Assembly (NCBI GenBank): GCA_024231905.1
Contig: JAAEQC010000092.1
Coordinates: forward strand, 214,726-278,725
Reading direction: 5' to 3'
Source: a bacterium
GTDB lineage: Bacteria > Krumholzibacteriota > Krumholzibacteriia > LZORAL124-64-63
Length of the DNA stretch: 64,000 nucleotides
Shown: piece by piece, positions 33,391-42,327 of the stretch
Layout: each line of letters opens with the position of its first letter
Numbering within the stretch: the first letter of the stretch is position 1
Made by a program: the position numbers and the translations under genes
Notes under the pieces: generated by a model
What the model saw: the letters and a program-made list of their open reading frames with translations, nothing else
Told to the model about the DNA's origin: nothing
The model's database searches: none

Positions 33391-34869
33391 GTGATGGTCG
33401 ACCCGCGGGAACGTACCATTCTAGTCGTGGACGATTCGCCCCCGACCTGTCTCTACCTGAAGCGCCTCCTCGAGCGGAAGGGCTACCGTGTCCTGACCGC
33501 CAACGACGGTGCGTCCGGTGCGCGCATGGCTCTCGAACAGCTGCCCGACCTCATCCTCCTGGACAAGGAGATGCCGGGCATGCACGGCTTCGACGTGAGC
33601 CGCATCCTGCGCCGGCACCAGGACACTCGCGGCGTGCCCATCCTCATGATCAGCTCCGAGAGCGATACCGCCGAGAAGATCCGCGGTCTGGAGATGGGGG
33701 CCGACGACTTCATCGCCAAGGGCATCACCGGCGAGGAACTCTACTCGAAGATCCGGGCCTTCCTGCGCATCAAGGATCTGCAGGATCGCCTCCGCAGCGA
33801 GAGCGACAAGCTCAACCAGATCTTCCGCTTCCTCCACGAGCCGGTGGCTATCTGCTGCGCCGACGACCGGGTGCTGCTGGCCAGCCAGGTCTTCCTGAGC
33901 CTCATGCGCATGCCGCGCGAGGTGGCGACCTTCAAGACCATGACCGAGATCCTGGCCACCCTGCAGGTTCCGCCTGAGACCATCGAGACCCTGCGCCGCG
34001 GCAGCCGCGAGGACACGCGCCTGTCCATCACGGCCGACAACGAGACCACCTACCTGACCTGCCGCACGGCGCCCATCCGCCTGGACAACGACGAGAACGC
34101 GGTGGCCTACATCTTCCGGGACATCACCAAGGAAGTGGAAACCGAGCGCATGAAGGCCGACTTCCACTCCATGATCGCCCACGATCTGCGGTCGCCCATG
34201 TCGGTGATCCAGGGCTACGTGGCACTCATGGCCTCGGGCAAGACCGGCGAGGTGAACGAGACCCAGGCCGAGTTCCTGGGCAGCGTGGACCGCAAGATCA
34301 CCGAGATGGTGGCCTTGCTCAACGACTTCCTGGACATGAGCAAGATCGACGCGGGCTTCGTGAACCTCAAGTGCGCGGACCTGAACCTGGGCGAACTTGT
34401 GCGCGAAGTGACGGCGGACCTGGGTCCCATGGCCGAGAGCCATCAGATCGATCTCAGCCTCGACCTGCCCGGTGGCCCGGTGCAGGTACACGGCGATCCC
34501 CTGCGCCTGACCCAGATCATGCGCAACGTCGTTTCCAACGCCATCAAGTACAACAAGGAAACGGGTTGGATCCGCATCTCCGTGCGGGTGCGCGACGGCT
34601 GGTGCCGGGTGTGCGTGGCCGACGGAGGCATCGGCATGAGCGAGGACGAACAGAGGGTCCTCTTCGAGCCCTACACCCGAGGTACGACCCAGCGGCAGAT
34701 CAAGGGCGTGGGCCTGGGCGTGGTCATCGTCAAGCGCCTGGTGGAGGCCCACGGCGGCGAGGTCCACGTGGTCAGCGAAGCGGGCAAGGGCACGACCTTC
34801 ACCTTCACCCTGCCCCTGGCAGGCACCTGTGCGCCGGCCCCGGATCATCCCGAAACCGTCGTCAACTAA
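33391..34869 (+). CDS. Receiver-PAS-histidine kinase hybrid
   Basis: 492 residues, soluble (no membrane span). Receiver domain at 8-125 with acidic pair Asp14/15, phosphoacceptor Asp58 ([10 protein letters not shown]) and a conserved Lys ([10 protein letters not shown]). PAS-like domain about 145-250. HisKA with [19 protein letters not shown] (His near 265), then a HATPase with N-box [14 protein letters not shown] and G-boxes GGIGMSED and [10 protein letters not shown] receiver ahead of the kinase suggests that an upstream kinase tunes it. GTG 33391 is 10 bases from GAGGGAG; ATG 33394 is the alternative. A weak sigma-28-like element (GTCAAG-N14-GCCGATGT, 33306-33333) lies just upstream. Confidence 0.88.
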   Translation: MMVDPRERTILVVDDSPPTCLYLKRLLERKGYRVLTANDGASGARMALEQLPDLILLDKEMPGMHGFDVSRILRRHQDTRGVPILMISSESDTAEKIRGLEMGADDFIAKGITGEELYSKIRAFLRIKDLQDRLRSESDKLNQIFRFLHEPVAICCADDRVLLASQVFLSLMRMPREVATFKTMTEILATLQVPPETIETLRRGSREDTRLSITADNETTYLTCRTAPIRLDNDENAVAYIFRDITKEVETERMKADFHSMIAHDLRSPMSVIQGYVALMASGKTGEVNETQAEFLGSVDRKITEMVALLNDFLDMSKIDAGFVNLKCADLNLGELVREVTADLGPMAESHQIDLSLDLPGGPVQVHGDPLRLTQIMRNVVSNAIKYNKETGWIRISVRVRDGWCRVCVADGGIGMSEDEQRVLFEPYTRGTTQRQIKGVGLGVVIVKRLVEAHGGEVHVVSEAGKGTTFTFTLPLAGTCAPAPDHPETVVN

Positions 34870-34899
34870 TCACCCACTGCCTGCATCCATTCCGTCCAC

Positions 34900-34923
34900 G
34901 GCGCCGCCCGGCGCCTTTCGTTT
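34900..34923 (+). terminator. Terminator after the hybrid kinase
   Basis: GGCGCC-GCCC-GGCGCC stem-loop followed by TTTCGTTT. A second short palindrome, CCGGCA-GATAT-TGCCGG, lies at 34961-34977 without a T-tract. Confidence 0.6.
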
Positions 34924-35101
34924 GTCCACCGGCGAGTCCCGGCGCAGTCGCGACCTGACACCGGCAGATATTGCCGGGTCCGGACGACCGAAGGTTGGAC
35001 CCCCCCGTTCGACTGGGACTTCCGAGGCCGCTCCGCGCTGCCGGGGCGGCAAATTCTGCCGCCGGTCCCGGTTCTCCCCGCCGCTGTCCTGACGCCACAC
35101 C

Positions 35102-35117
35102 GGGCACGTGGCTTGCG
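35102..35117 (+). promoter_or_regulatory. Sigma-54-type promoter of the flgF operon
   Basis: GGGCACG-TGGC-TTGCG, with GG (35103-35104) and GC (35115-35116) ten bases apart, 47 bases before the flgF start. It matches the element upstream of HU at all key positions. Confidence 0.75.
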
Positions 35118-35163
35118 GATCCTGCCGGGAGCGCCGACCAGGCGGTCCGGAAGGAGTCATGTC

Positions 35164-35937
35164 GTGATCAAGAGTCTCGGGCGGGCCGAACAGGCCATGC
35201 TCATGCAGCAGATCCGGGTGGATGCGCTGGCCAACAACCTGGCCAACGTGAACTCCGCCGGCTTTCGGCAGGTGCTGACGCGGGCGGTGTTGGGACCTGA
35301 CGACATAGCGGGCGGCGACACTCCCGACCGGACCCGGGTGCGCGGCATGCGGGGGGGCGGACAGCCGCTGGTCCAGGAAACGACCCTGCGGCAGGTTCTC
35401 GACACCCGGCCCGGACAGGTGCGGGCCACCGGGCGCGAACTGGACGTGGCGGTCATGGACAAGGGCTGGTTCGTCATCCAGACCCCCGACGGGGAGAGCT
35501 ACACCCGCGACGGCTCCTTCGTCCTCGATTCCCAGCGGCGTCTGACCACCCCCGACGGCTACCCGGTGCTGGGCAGCGGAGGGCCGATCGTGCTGGAGGG
35601 CAACGCATTCGCCGTGGAACACGACGGCACCATCACCGTGGACGGCCAGAACGCCGGGCGACTGCGCCTCGTGGATTTCGACGATCCGAACCAGCTCGTG
35701 CACAAGGGCGGCAGTCTGCTGACGGCGCCCGAGGCGGCCGGCGTGAGCGACGTCCCAGCCGAACAGATCGTGGTGGCCCAGGGGCACCTGGAGGGCAGCA
35801 ACGTGAGCGCCGTGGACACCCTGGTGGCCATGATCGCCGCCCAACGCGCCTTCGAGGTCCAGTCCAAGGTGCTCACCACCCAAGACACCATGCTCGACAA
35901 GTCCGTCAATACCCTGTCCCGCGCGGGACGCAGCTAG
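35164..35937 (+). CDS. flgF: Flagellar basal-body rod protein FlgF
   Basis: Proximal rod component, 257 residues. It has the axial-protein N-terminal motif (DALANNLANVNSAGFRQ, about 19-35), the middle FlgF/FlgG domain (ELDVAVMDKGWFVIQTPDG, YTRDGSFVLD) and the C-terminal rod helix (LVAMIAAQRAFEVQSKVLTT, then TLSRAGRS). GTG at 35164 has AAGGAG at 35151-35156. First gene of the large rod-ring-hook-junction operon that runs to csrA, driven by the sigma-54-type element just upstream. It is distinguished from the next gene (FlgG) by order and by the less canonical C-terminus. Confidence 0.93.
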   Translation: MIKSLGRAEQAMLMQQIRVDALANNLANVNSAGFRQVLTRAVLGPDDIAGGDTPDRTRVRGMRGGGQPLVQETTLRQVLDTRPGQVRATGRELDVAVMDKGWFVIQTPDGESYTRDGSFVLDSQRRLTTPDGYPVLGSGGPIVLEGNAFAVEHDGTITVDGQNAGRLRLVDFDDPNQLVHKGGSLLTAPEAAGVSDVPAEQIVVAQGHLEGSNVSAVDTLVAMIAAQRAFEVQSKVLTTQDTMLDKSVNTLSRAGRS

Positions 35938-35954
35938 ACGAGAGGTGAGCGACG

Positions 35955-36746
35955 ATGATACGAGCCATGGGAACGGCCGCGTCGGGCATGAAGGCCCAGC
36001 AGCTCAACATCGACACCATCGCCAACAACCTGGCCAACGTGAACACGACGGGCTACAAGAAGGCCCACGCCGAATTCCAGGACCTGCTCTACGAGAAGGT
36101 CTCGCCCGGCGGCCAGATCGATGCCGAGGGCCGCGCGCGCCCCACCAGCGTCGAAGTGGGCCACGGCGTCAAGCTGGTGGCCACCAACCGCAACTTCGGT
36201 CAGGGGTCGGTGATCTCCACCAACAACCCCCTGGACATGATGATCGAGGGCGATGGCTTCTTCCAGCTGTCCATGTCCGACGGGACCACCCGCTACACCC
36301 GCGACGGCAGCTTCAAGCTCAATGCGGACCGGGAGATCGTCACCTCGCAAGGCTACCGCCTCGAACCCCAGATCACGGTCCCTGACGACGCGGTGGAAGT
36401 CTCGGTCTCCCGGGACGGTATCGTCGCAGTGCGGGTCCAGGGCGACGACGCCAACGTCCAGGAGATCGGCCAGCTCGAACTGGCGCGCTTCCCCAACTCG
36501 GCCGGCCTGGACAACAAGGGTGGCAACATCTTCTCCGAGAGCCCGGCCAGCGGCACACCCATCCTGGCCACGCCAGGCGTGGACGGAGTAGGCGAGACAG
36601 CCTCGGGCTTCCTCGAACTGAGCAACGTGGAAACCGTGGACGAACTGGTGAAGATGATCTCGGCCCAGCGGGCCTACGAACTCAATTCCAAGACCATCAC
36701 CATGGCCGACGAGATGCTGCAGACGGTCAACCGTCTCAAGAGGTAA
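35955..36746 (+). CDS. flgG: Flagellar distal rod protein FlgG
   Basis: 263 residues, the standard FlgG length. N-terminal IRAMGTAASGMKAQQLNIDT and NNLANVNTTGYKKAHAEFQ, middle domain PLDMMIEGDGFFQLS and RYTRDGSFKLN, and the C-terminal helix ISAQRAYELNSKTITMADEM ending in LKR. Forms the distal rod inside the L and P rings. It follows flgF by 17 bases. Confidence 0.95.
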   Translation: MIRAMGTAASGMKAQQLNIDTIANNLANVNTTGYKKAHAEFQDLLYEKVSPGGQIDAEGRARPTSVEVGHGVKLVATNRNFGQGSVISTNNPLDMMIEGDGFFQLSMSDGTTRYTRDGSFKLNADREIVTSQGYRLEPQITVPDDAVEVSVSRDGIVAVRVQGDDANVQEIGQLELARFPNSAGLDNKGGNIFSESPASGTPILATPGVDGVGETASGFLELSNVETVDELVKMISAQRAYELNSKTITMADEMLQTVNRLKR

Positions 36747-36750
36747 TGCC

Positions 36751-37704
36751 TTGAACCTGGCGCGCACGATCAACACCGCTCTGCTGACGCTCGTCGCCCT
36801 GGCCGCGAGCGCCGGGCCGGCACGCGCCTGGGATCTCGTGTTGCCCGATACGGTCGTTGCCCGGGACGGCGCACTCTCCCTGGCCGAGTTGGCCGAGGGA
36901 CCGGTGCCGGCCGTGGCAGCTGACCTCATGATCTGCGGCGCGGGACGCCCCGGTACCGCGGTGGAAGTTTCCCGGGCCGGCGTGTTGCGCCGCCTGGTCT
37001 CCGCCGGCCTGGCCCGGGAAGTGCGTATGCGGGGACCGGTCGCCACGGTCGTGATCTTCGCCGGGCGCTCTCTGGCACCGCTGGAACTACAGGAGTCCGT
37101 CAGGAGAATGGTCCAACCGCTCGTGCCGCCGGCCCAGGCCGGCGCACCGGCGTCCTGGATCGAACTGGACGTGCCCCGGATCGAGAAACCCGTGGCCGGC
37201 TCGTGGCAGGTGGCCGTGGATCGCACCGAGCCTCTGAAGCCGGGCCGTAACCTCGTGCGTTGCGAAGTGCGCAGCAGCTCAGGCGTCCACGGATTCACCG
37301 TCACGGTGGTGCTCCACGCCTTCGGCGAGGCGGCCGTGGCGCTCCAGAACGTGCCGCGGGGCTCGGTCCTGATGCCCAAACTCTTTACGTGGTCGTGGCA
37401 GGACCTCGGCGCCGCGCGCCGGGACCTGGTGGTGGGCCGCGAGTCCCTGGCCGGTACGAGCGCCGGACGGACCATCACCGCCGGCAATTCCCTGCGCCGG
37501 CCCGATCTGGAGGCGACGCCCGTGGTCCGGGCGGGAGACCAGGTCGAATTGCGGGTCGTGCGGGGCAGCGTCGCTGTCTCGGTGCAGGCCATTGCGCGTC
37601 AGAACGGCGCCCTGGGCCAGACGATACCTGTCCGGAACGAACTCACCGGCCGGCTGCGCAATGCGCGCGTGACTGCGCCGGGCATCGTGGAATGGAGAAA
37701 CTGA
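36751..37704 (+). CDS. flgA: Flagellar P-ring assembly chaperone FlgA
   Basis: 317 residues with a Sec signal peptide (cleavage near ARAWD, about 27). The C-terminal SAF domain is recognisable: VALQNVPRGSVLMPKLFT, AGRTITAGNSLRRPDLEATP, VRAGDQVELRVVRGSVAVS and NARVTAPGIVEW. TTG at 36751 is the start, five bases after flgG, with AGAGG upstream. Escorts FlgI subunits in the periplasm. The N-terminal half is poorly conserved, as usual for FlgA. The stop overlaps the flgH start. Confidence 0.88.
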   Translation: MNLARTINTALLTLVALAASAGPARAWDLVLPDTVVARDGALSLAELAEGPVPAVAADLMICGAGRPGTAVEVSRAGVLRRLVSAGLAREVRMRGPVATVVIFAGRSLAPLELQESVRRMVQPLVPPAQAGAPASWIELDVPRIEKPVAGSWQVAVDRTEPLKPGRNLVRCEVRSSSGVHGFTVTVVLHAFGEAAVALQNVPRGSVLMPKLFTWSWQDLGAARRDLVVGRESLAGTSAGRTITAGNSLRRPDLEATPVVRAGDQVELRVVRGSVAVSVQAIARQNGALGQTIPVRNELTGRLRNARVTAPGIVEWRN

Positions 37705-38303
37705 TGATGACCGAATCGTGTCGCAGGAGGCTGGTCGGCCTGCTGGCCGGCGTGGTGCTCCTGGCGGCGGCCGGCCCCGGTGCCGCACGTGAGCCTCTCA
37801 TCGACTTCGCCACGGGACAAACCCTCGTGTCGAACCTGAAGGCGCGGCAGGTGGGCGATCTCATCACCATCATCATCACCGAGACAGCTTCGGCCAAGTC
37901 CACGAGCAAAACCAAGGCGGACAACAAGTCCGAAGTCGGCGGCGGCCCCGCGCTGGGCTTCCTAGACTTCATCAAGCCCTGGGAACTGGACGTGGAGAAC
38001 AAGTACCAGGGCAGTGGCGACACCCAGCGCGGCGGCAGCCTGCGCGCCGAGATTACCGCCCGCGTCACCGAGGTCCTGGGCAACGGCGACCTGCGGCTCG
38101 AAGGCACGCGCATGGTGAACATCAACGGTGAGAAGCAGCTCATCGAGATCACCGGCGTCTGCCGCGTCCGCGACATCAATCCCGACAACACCATCATGAG
38201 CACCTTCGTCTCGGAGGCGCAGATCGCCTACAACGGTTCCGGCGTCGTCAGCGACGCGGCGGAACCGGGCGTCGTGACCAAGATCATCAACTGGTTGTTC
38301 TAG
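37704..38303 (+). CDS. flgH: Flagellar L-ring protein FlgH
   Basis: 199 residues. Core motifs of FlgH are clear: VGDLITIIITETASAKSTSK (about 51-70), GGSLRAEITARVTEVLGNGD and LIEITGVCRVRDINPDNTI, ending in SEAQIAYNGSGVVSDA. GGAGA in the end of flgA precedes ATG 37704. The signal segment (LVGLLAGVVLLAAAGPGAAR) has no Cys at the cleavage point, so this FlgH does not look like the usual outer-membrane lipoprotein. Its presence with FlgI proves a diderm flagellum. Confidence 0.93.
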   Translation: MMTESCRRRLVGLLAGVVLLAAAGPGAAREPLIDFATGQTLVSNLKARQVGDLITIIITETASAKSTSKTKADNKSEVGGGPALGFLDFIKPWELDVENKYQGSGDTQRGGSLRAEITARVTEVLGNGDLRLEGTRMVNINGEKQLIEITGVCRVRDINPDNTIMSTFVSEAQIAYNGSGVVSDAAEPGVVTKIINWLF

Positions 38304-38312
38304 GAGGATACG

Positions 38313-39449
38313 ATGATCCGCCACCCGCACTTCGCCGTTCCGGCCGCCGCCTTGCTGGCGGTGCCGTTCCTGTTCGGCGCCCTGGTCACGTCCGCGTCCG
38401 CCGACGAAGGGTCCCGCATCAAGGACCTGGCCCAGGTCGAAGGCACGGCGCCGGAGCCCCTGGTGGGGTACGGCCTCGTGGTCGGCCTCAATGGCACGGG
38501 CGACGGCTCCAACGCCGAGATGACCATCAACTCCATCGCGACCATGCTGGAGCGGATGGACGTCACGGTGAACCCGGCCGACCTCAAGCCCAAGAACGTG
38601 GCCGCGGTCATCGTTACCGGGAATCTCGATCCCAACGCTGTAATCGGCAGCCGGCTCGACGTGACCGTGAACTCCCTCAACGACGCTTCCAGCCTCGAGG
38701 GCGGTCAGCTCATCATGACGCCCCTGCAGGCCTCGGACGGAACCCTTTGCGTCCTGGCCCAGGGGAGCGTCTCCATCGGTGGCTTCAACATCAAAGCGGG
38801 CGCCGGCAACAGTTTCCGGAAGAATCATACCCTCGTGGGCAACATCCCCAACGGGGGCACGGTGAAGGTGCAGCTCGGCGGGTCCTTCGTACGCGAGGGT
38901 CACGTGGCCTGGTTGCTTCATTACGCGGACTTCGGCACGGCCTCCTCGGTGGCCCAGTCCATCAATACCGCTTTTGGCGCCGGCACGGCCCACGCCCAAG
39001 GCGCACAGCGCATCGAAGTTGCCCTGCCGGCGGCCTACACGGACAACCCGGTTTCCTTCATCGCCGAGATGGGGGGGCTCATGGCGCAGGCCGACGCCGT
39101 GGCGCGAGTGGTCGTGAACGAGCGCACCGGGACCATCATTGTCGGACGCAACGTGAAGCTGCGCGAGGCGGCGGTGGCCCACGGCAACCTCAAGGTCGTG
39201 GTCAACACCTACTACAGCGTCTCCCAGCCCAGTTCCTTCAGCAACCGTGGCGATACGGTAGTGATTCCCGAGGTGAACGCCGATGTGCAGGACCGCGAAG
39301 CGCGGGTACTGCGCGTGCCGGAGACGAGCACGGTGGGCGACGTGGTGGCGGTCCTGAACGACATCGGGGCCAGTCCCCGGGACATCATCGCGATCCTGGA
39401 GGCCCTCAAGCAGGCGGGTTCCCTCCAGGCCGACGTGGTGCTCATGTAG
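38313..39449 (+). CDS. flgI: Flagellar P-ring protein FlgI
   Basis: 378 residues with a signal peptide (cleavage near SASADEG, about 31). Conserved blocks: SRIKDLAQVEGTAPEPLVGY, GLVVGLNGTGDG, the long ring-domain region, and near the end GDVVAVLNDIGASPRDIIAI with LEALKQAGSLQADV. AGGAGGA precedes the ATG. Forms the ring around the rod in peptidoglycan. It follows flgH by nine bases. Confidence 0.96.
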   Translation: MIRHPHFAVPAAALLAVPFLFGALVTSASADEGSRIKDLAQVEGTAPEPLVGYGLVVGLNGTGDGSNAEMTINSIATMLERMDVTVNPADLKPKNVAAVIVTGNLDPNAVIGSRLDVTVNSLNDASSLEGGQLIMTPLQASDGTLCVLAQGSVSIGGFNIKAGAGNSFRKNHTLVGNIPNGGTVKVQLGGSFVREGHVAWLLHYADFGTASSVAQSINTAFGAGTAHAQGAQRIEVALPAAYTDNPVSFIAEMGGLMAQADAVARVVVNERTGTIIVGRNVKLREAAVAHGNLKVVVNTYYSVSQPSSFSNRGDTVVIPEVNADVQDREARVLRVPETSTVGDVVAVLNDIGASPRDIIAILEALKQAGSLQADVVLM

Positions 39450-39457
39450 GAGATCAT

Positions 39458-40369
39458 GTGGATCAGCTGCTGAAATCCCCGGTGCAGGACCTTTTGGGCG
39501 GCGCCCGCGGCGCGGCCGAGGGACGGCGTCTGGAAGCGCTGGCCTCGGGGCTGGAAAACGGTCGGCGCGATGCCGAGGGACTTCGCCTGGCGGCCAAGGA
39601 ATTCGAAGCTGTCTTTCTCAACCAGCTGCTCAAATCCATGCGAGCCACCGTGCCCGAGAACGATCTCTTCAACGCGGGCGGGGCTACCAAATTCTACCGC
39701 CAGATGCACGACGCGGAGTTGGCACAGGCGCTGGCCAACACGGGCAGCGGCCTGGGGATCGCCGACCTGGTGGTCCAGCAACTCAGCCCCCCTGTGGACG
39801 CGGAGCCGGACGCGGAAATCATCGGACCACCTACGCCGCCGCCGGATCTGCCCGGCGCCGCGGCGGCCTACCGCCGGCTCGGCGGCCAGGTGTTCCGGCC
39901 GCTAAGCACCTTGGAAAACGCTCCCGGACTGAAGCCGGCCGAGGCCGACACCTTGCGCCGCCACGGCACGGACATGAGCGACGCGGCGCGCCGCCACGGC
40001 CTGGCGCCGGAACTGGTGCTGGCGGTGGTCATGGAGGAATCCGGTGGCGAAGCGGACGCCGTGTCCCCCAAGGGGGCGCAGGGCCTCATGCAACTCATGC
40101 CGGCCACAGCCCGCGAGATGGGCGTGGACCGGTCCGACGACCCTGGCCAGAACTTGGCAGGCGGCTCCCGCTACCTGGCCGAGATGCTCGAACGTTACGA
40201 CGACGACCTGGAACTGGCCCTGGCCGCCTACAACGCCGGTCCCGGCAACGTGGATCGCGCCGGCGGCGATATTCCCCCCTTCCCGGAGACCCAGCGCTAC
40301 GTGGCGCGGGTGCTTGACCGCTACCGGCGATTGACCGCTGGCACGGATCTGGCGAATAGGGAGCGTTGA
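39458..40369 (+). CDS. flgJ: FlgJ-type rod-assembly protein fused to an SLT lytic transglycosylase
   Basis: 303 residues. The N-terminal part (about 35-105) is the FlgJ rod-cap domain: AAKEFEAVFLNQLLKSMRAT, TKFYRQMHDAELAQALA. After a proline-rich linker, the C-terminal part (about 190-300) is a soluble-lytic-transglycosylase domain, not the glucosaminidase of enteric FlgJ. It contains the catalytic Glu in VMEESGGEADAVS, the GAQGLMQLMPATAREMG motif and ALAAYNAGPGNVDR. GTG at 39458 has AGGAG before it. It should cap rod growth and open the peptidoglycan for it. It follows flgI by eight bases. Confidence 0.9.
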   Translation: MDQLLKSPVQDLLGGARGAAEGRRLEALASGLENGRRDAEGLRLAAKEFEAVFLNQLLKSMRATVPENDLFNAGGATKFYRQMHDAELAQALANTGSGLGIADLVVQQLSPPVDAEPDAEIIGPPTPPPDLPGAAAAYRRLGGQVFRPLSTLENAPGLKPAEADTLRRHGTDMSDAARRHGLAPELVLAVVMEESGGEADAVSPKGAQGLMQLMPATAREMGVDRSDDPGQNLAGGSRYLAEMLERYDDDLELALAAYNAGPGNVDRAGGDIPPFPETQRYVARVLDRYRRLTAGTDLANRER

Positions 40370-40409
40370 GCGGAAACCGACCCGGTGAACGGGAGAAGGA
40401 GCCCTGCGC

Positions 40410-40934
40410 ATGCACACCCGCAAAGCACGACTTCTGGACGAGGACGGCCGTCTCCTGGCCTCCCTGCTCGAAGTCGAGGACCACAACTACCGGCGCCTGC
40501 TGCGTCTGGCCTGGCGCCAAAATTCTTACATGAAGCGGCAAGACGTTGACCGCCTGGAGGCCAATGCCAGCGACTGGCAAAGCTACCTGCCCCGGGCCAA
40601 CGAGGCCCGCGGGGCCCGCGAGCGCTTCGTGAAGATGGTCGTGGGGGGCCTGGGGCTGGCGGACAGCAAGCGCACCCGTGACCTGCTGCCCTACCTGGGC
40701 GCGGAACCGGGACTGTTGGTGCGCCGCGCCCTGGCGGATCTGGACCGGACCATGGCGCGTTTGGCGCGTCAGAACGAATTGAATCGGCACCTGGCGGAGT
40801 TCTGCCTGGAACTGGCCCGGGAGGAAGCGCGGATCTTCCGCGAGGTGCTCCTGGACGATCCTGCCGGTTGTTATGGACAGGACGCGGTCGCCCGTACCGG
40901 CGGCACCAGTCGCATGGTGCAGAAGCAGGCCTGA
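40410..40934 (+). CDS. flgN: FlgN-like export chaperone
   Basis: 174 residues, mostly alpha-helical, between flgJ and flgK, the normal place for flgN. The FlgN-type pattern is loose: LASLLEVEDHNYRRLLRLAW at the start and a long coiled coil in the second half (LVRRALADLDRTMARLARQN, ELAREEARIF). AAGGAG lies before the ATG. FlgN guards FlgK and FlgL before export. Position carries more weight than sequence here; a second FlgN-like protein is encoded at 57672. Confidence 0.7.
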   Translation: MHTRKARLLDEDGRLLASLLEVEDHNYRRLLRLAWRQNSYMKRQDVDRLEANASDWQSYLPRANEARGARERFVKMVVGGLGLADSKRTRDLLPYLGAEPGLLVRRALADLDRTMARLARQNELNRHLAEFCLELAREEARIFREVLLDDPAGCYGQDAVARTGGTSRMVQKQA

Positions 40935-40943
40935 GGAGACGAC

Positions 40944-42314
40944 ATGAGTGGATTGACTTCGATCATGGATACCAGCTTGTCGGCGCTCTTCGCCGCCCAG
41001 GCGGGCCTGGCCACCACGAGTCACAACATCGCCAACGCCGACAACCGGATCTACTCGCGCCAGCAGGTGATGGTCAGTCCGCGGCGGCCGGCCATCATGC
41101 CCTACGGGGCCATCGGCCGCGGCGTGAATATCGACGGCGTGCGCCGGGTCCAGGACGAATTCCTGGCCACGAACCTGCGCAACCAGGCGGCGACCCTCGA
41201 GTCTCACGTGGCAGTGGACGCGGCTCTCTACGAGGTCGAGTCCATCCTGGGCTCGGTGGACAATGACCACCTGGGCACAGCCATGACGAACTTCTTCAAC
41301 TCCTGGAACGCCTTGGCGCAGCCTTCGGTGAACCCGGACCTCAAGGGCAACGTCGTCTCCACGGCCGAAAGCCTGGTCCTGGACTTCCACAGCATGAGCG
41401 ACGCCCTGGACGACCTGTCGGCCAACATCGAACTGACCATCCAGGGGGAGATCGACAATCTCAACGAACTGCTGGTCGGCGTGGGATCGCTCAACGAGCA
41501 GATCATGCGGGCCGAATCCAGCGGCGCCATCGCCAACGATCTGCGCGACCAACGGGACGCCCTGGTCTTGGGAGTGTCGAAACTGGCCGAGGTCTCGGTC
41601 ATCGAGCGGGACGACGGCTCCAAGGATCTGGTCATGGCCGGCCGTACGGTGGTGACGCGGGGCAGCGTGACCGAATTCGCCACCCTGCAGCGCTCCAGCG
41701 GCGGCGCTTCCGTGACGTCCATCGTCACGGCGGACACCCACCGGGAAGTGACCTTGCCCGAAGGCAAGTTGGCGGGACTGCTGGCCAGCCGCGACGAGCA
41801 CGTGTCCCAGGTGCGCGAGCAACTCGACGCTGTGGCGGTGAAACTCATCCGCGAGGTGAACAACCTGCACACCCAGGGGCGCACGGACATGAGCAGCGGC
41901 CTGGTCTTCTTCACCGGCGACAGCATGCACACCATCGAGGTGAACGCCTCGCTGCAGGCCAACCCGCAGCTCATCGCTACCGGCCGCACCACCGCCGCCA
42001 GCGATAACGATCTGGCCCTGGAGATTGCCAACCTGGTCAACGTGAGCGCCGACGGCGAGGACGAGATCACGATCCTCGACGCCTACCGCACGACCATCAA
42101 CGACACGGCCGGCAAGCGCTCGAGTTTCGATTTCCTGGTGCAGAGTCAGAACAACGTGGTCATGGCCCTCGAGGCCAAGATGCAGAGCGTAAGCGGCGTC
42201 AGCCTCGATGAGGAAGGCGCGAACATGGTCAAGTACCAGAACAGCTACAACGCAGCAGCCAAGGTCATCACGGCGGTGCAGGAAATGTACGACGTGCTGC
42301 TGAACATGGTGTAG
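40944..42314 (+). CDS. flgK: Flagellar hook-associated protein 1 FlgK
   Basis: 456 residues. N-terminal axial motif (SALFAAQAGLATTSHNIANA, then YSRQQVMVSP) and C-terminal axial motif (SGVSLDEEGANMVKYQNSYN, then AAKVITAVQEMYDVLLNM). Central part LRDQRDALVLGVSKLAEVSV and VRGQ-like loops. First hook-filament junction protein. GGAG before the ATG; nine bases after flgN and 13 before flgL. Confidence 0.95.
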   Translation: MSGLTSIMDTSLSALFAAQAGLATTSHNIANADNRIYSRQQVMVSPRRPAIMPYGAIGRGVNIDGVRRVQDEFLATNLRNQAATLESHVAVDAALYEVESILGSVDNDHLGTAMTNFFNSWNALAQPSVNPDLKGNVVSTAESLVLDFHSMSDALDDLSANIELTIQGEIDNLNELLVGVGSLNEQIMRAESSGAIANDLRDQRDALVLGVSKLAEVSVIERDDGSKDLVMAGRTVVTRGSVTEFATLQRSSGGASVTSIVTADTHREVTLPEGKLAGLLASRDEHVSQVREQLDAVAVKLIREVNNLHTQGRTDMSSGLVFFTGDSMHTIEVNASLQANPQLIATGRTTAASDNDLALEIANLVNVSADGEDEITILDAYRTTINDTAGKRSSFDFLVQSQNNVVMALEAKMQSVSGVSLDEEGANMVKYQNSYNAAAKVITAVQEMYDVLLNMV

Positions 42315-42327
42315 CGGGAGTGCAGTC

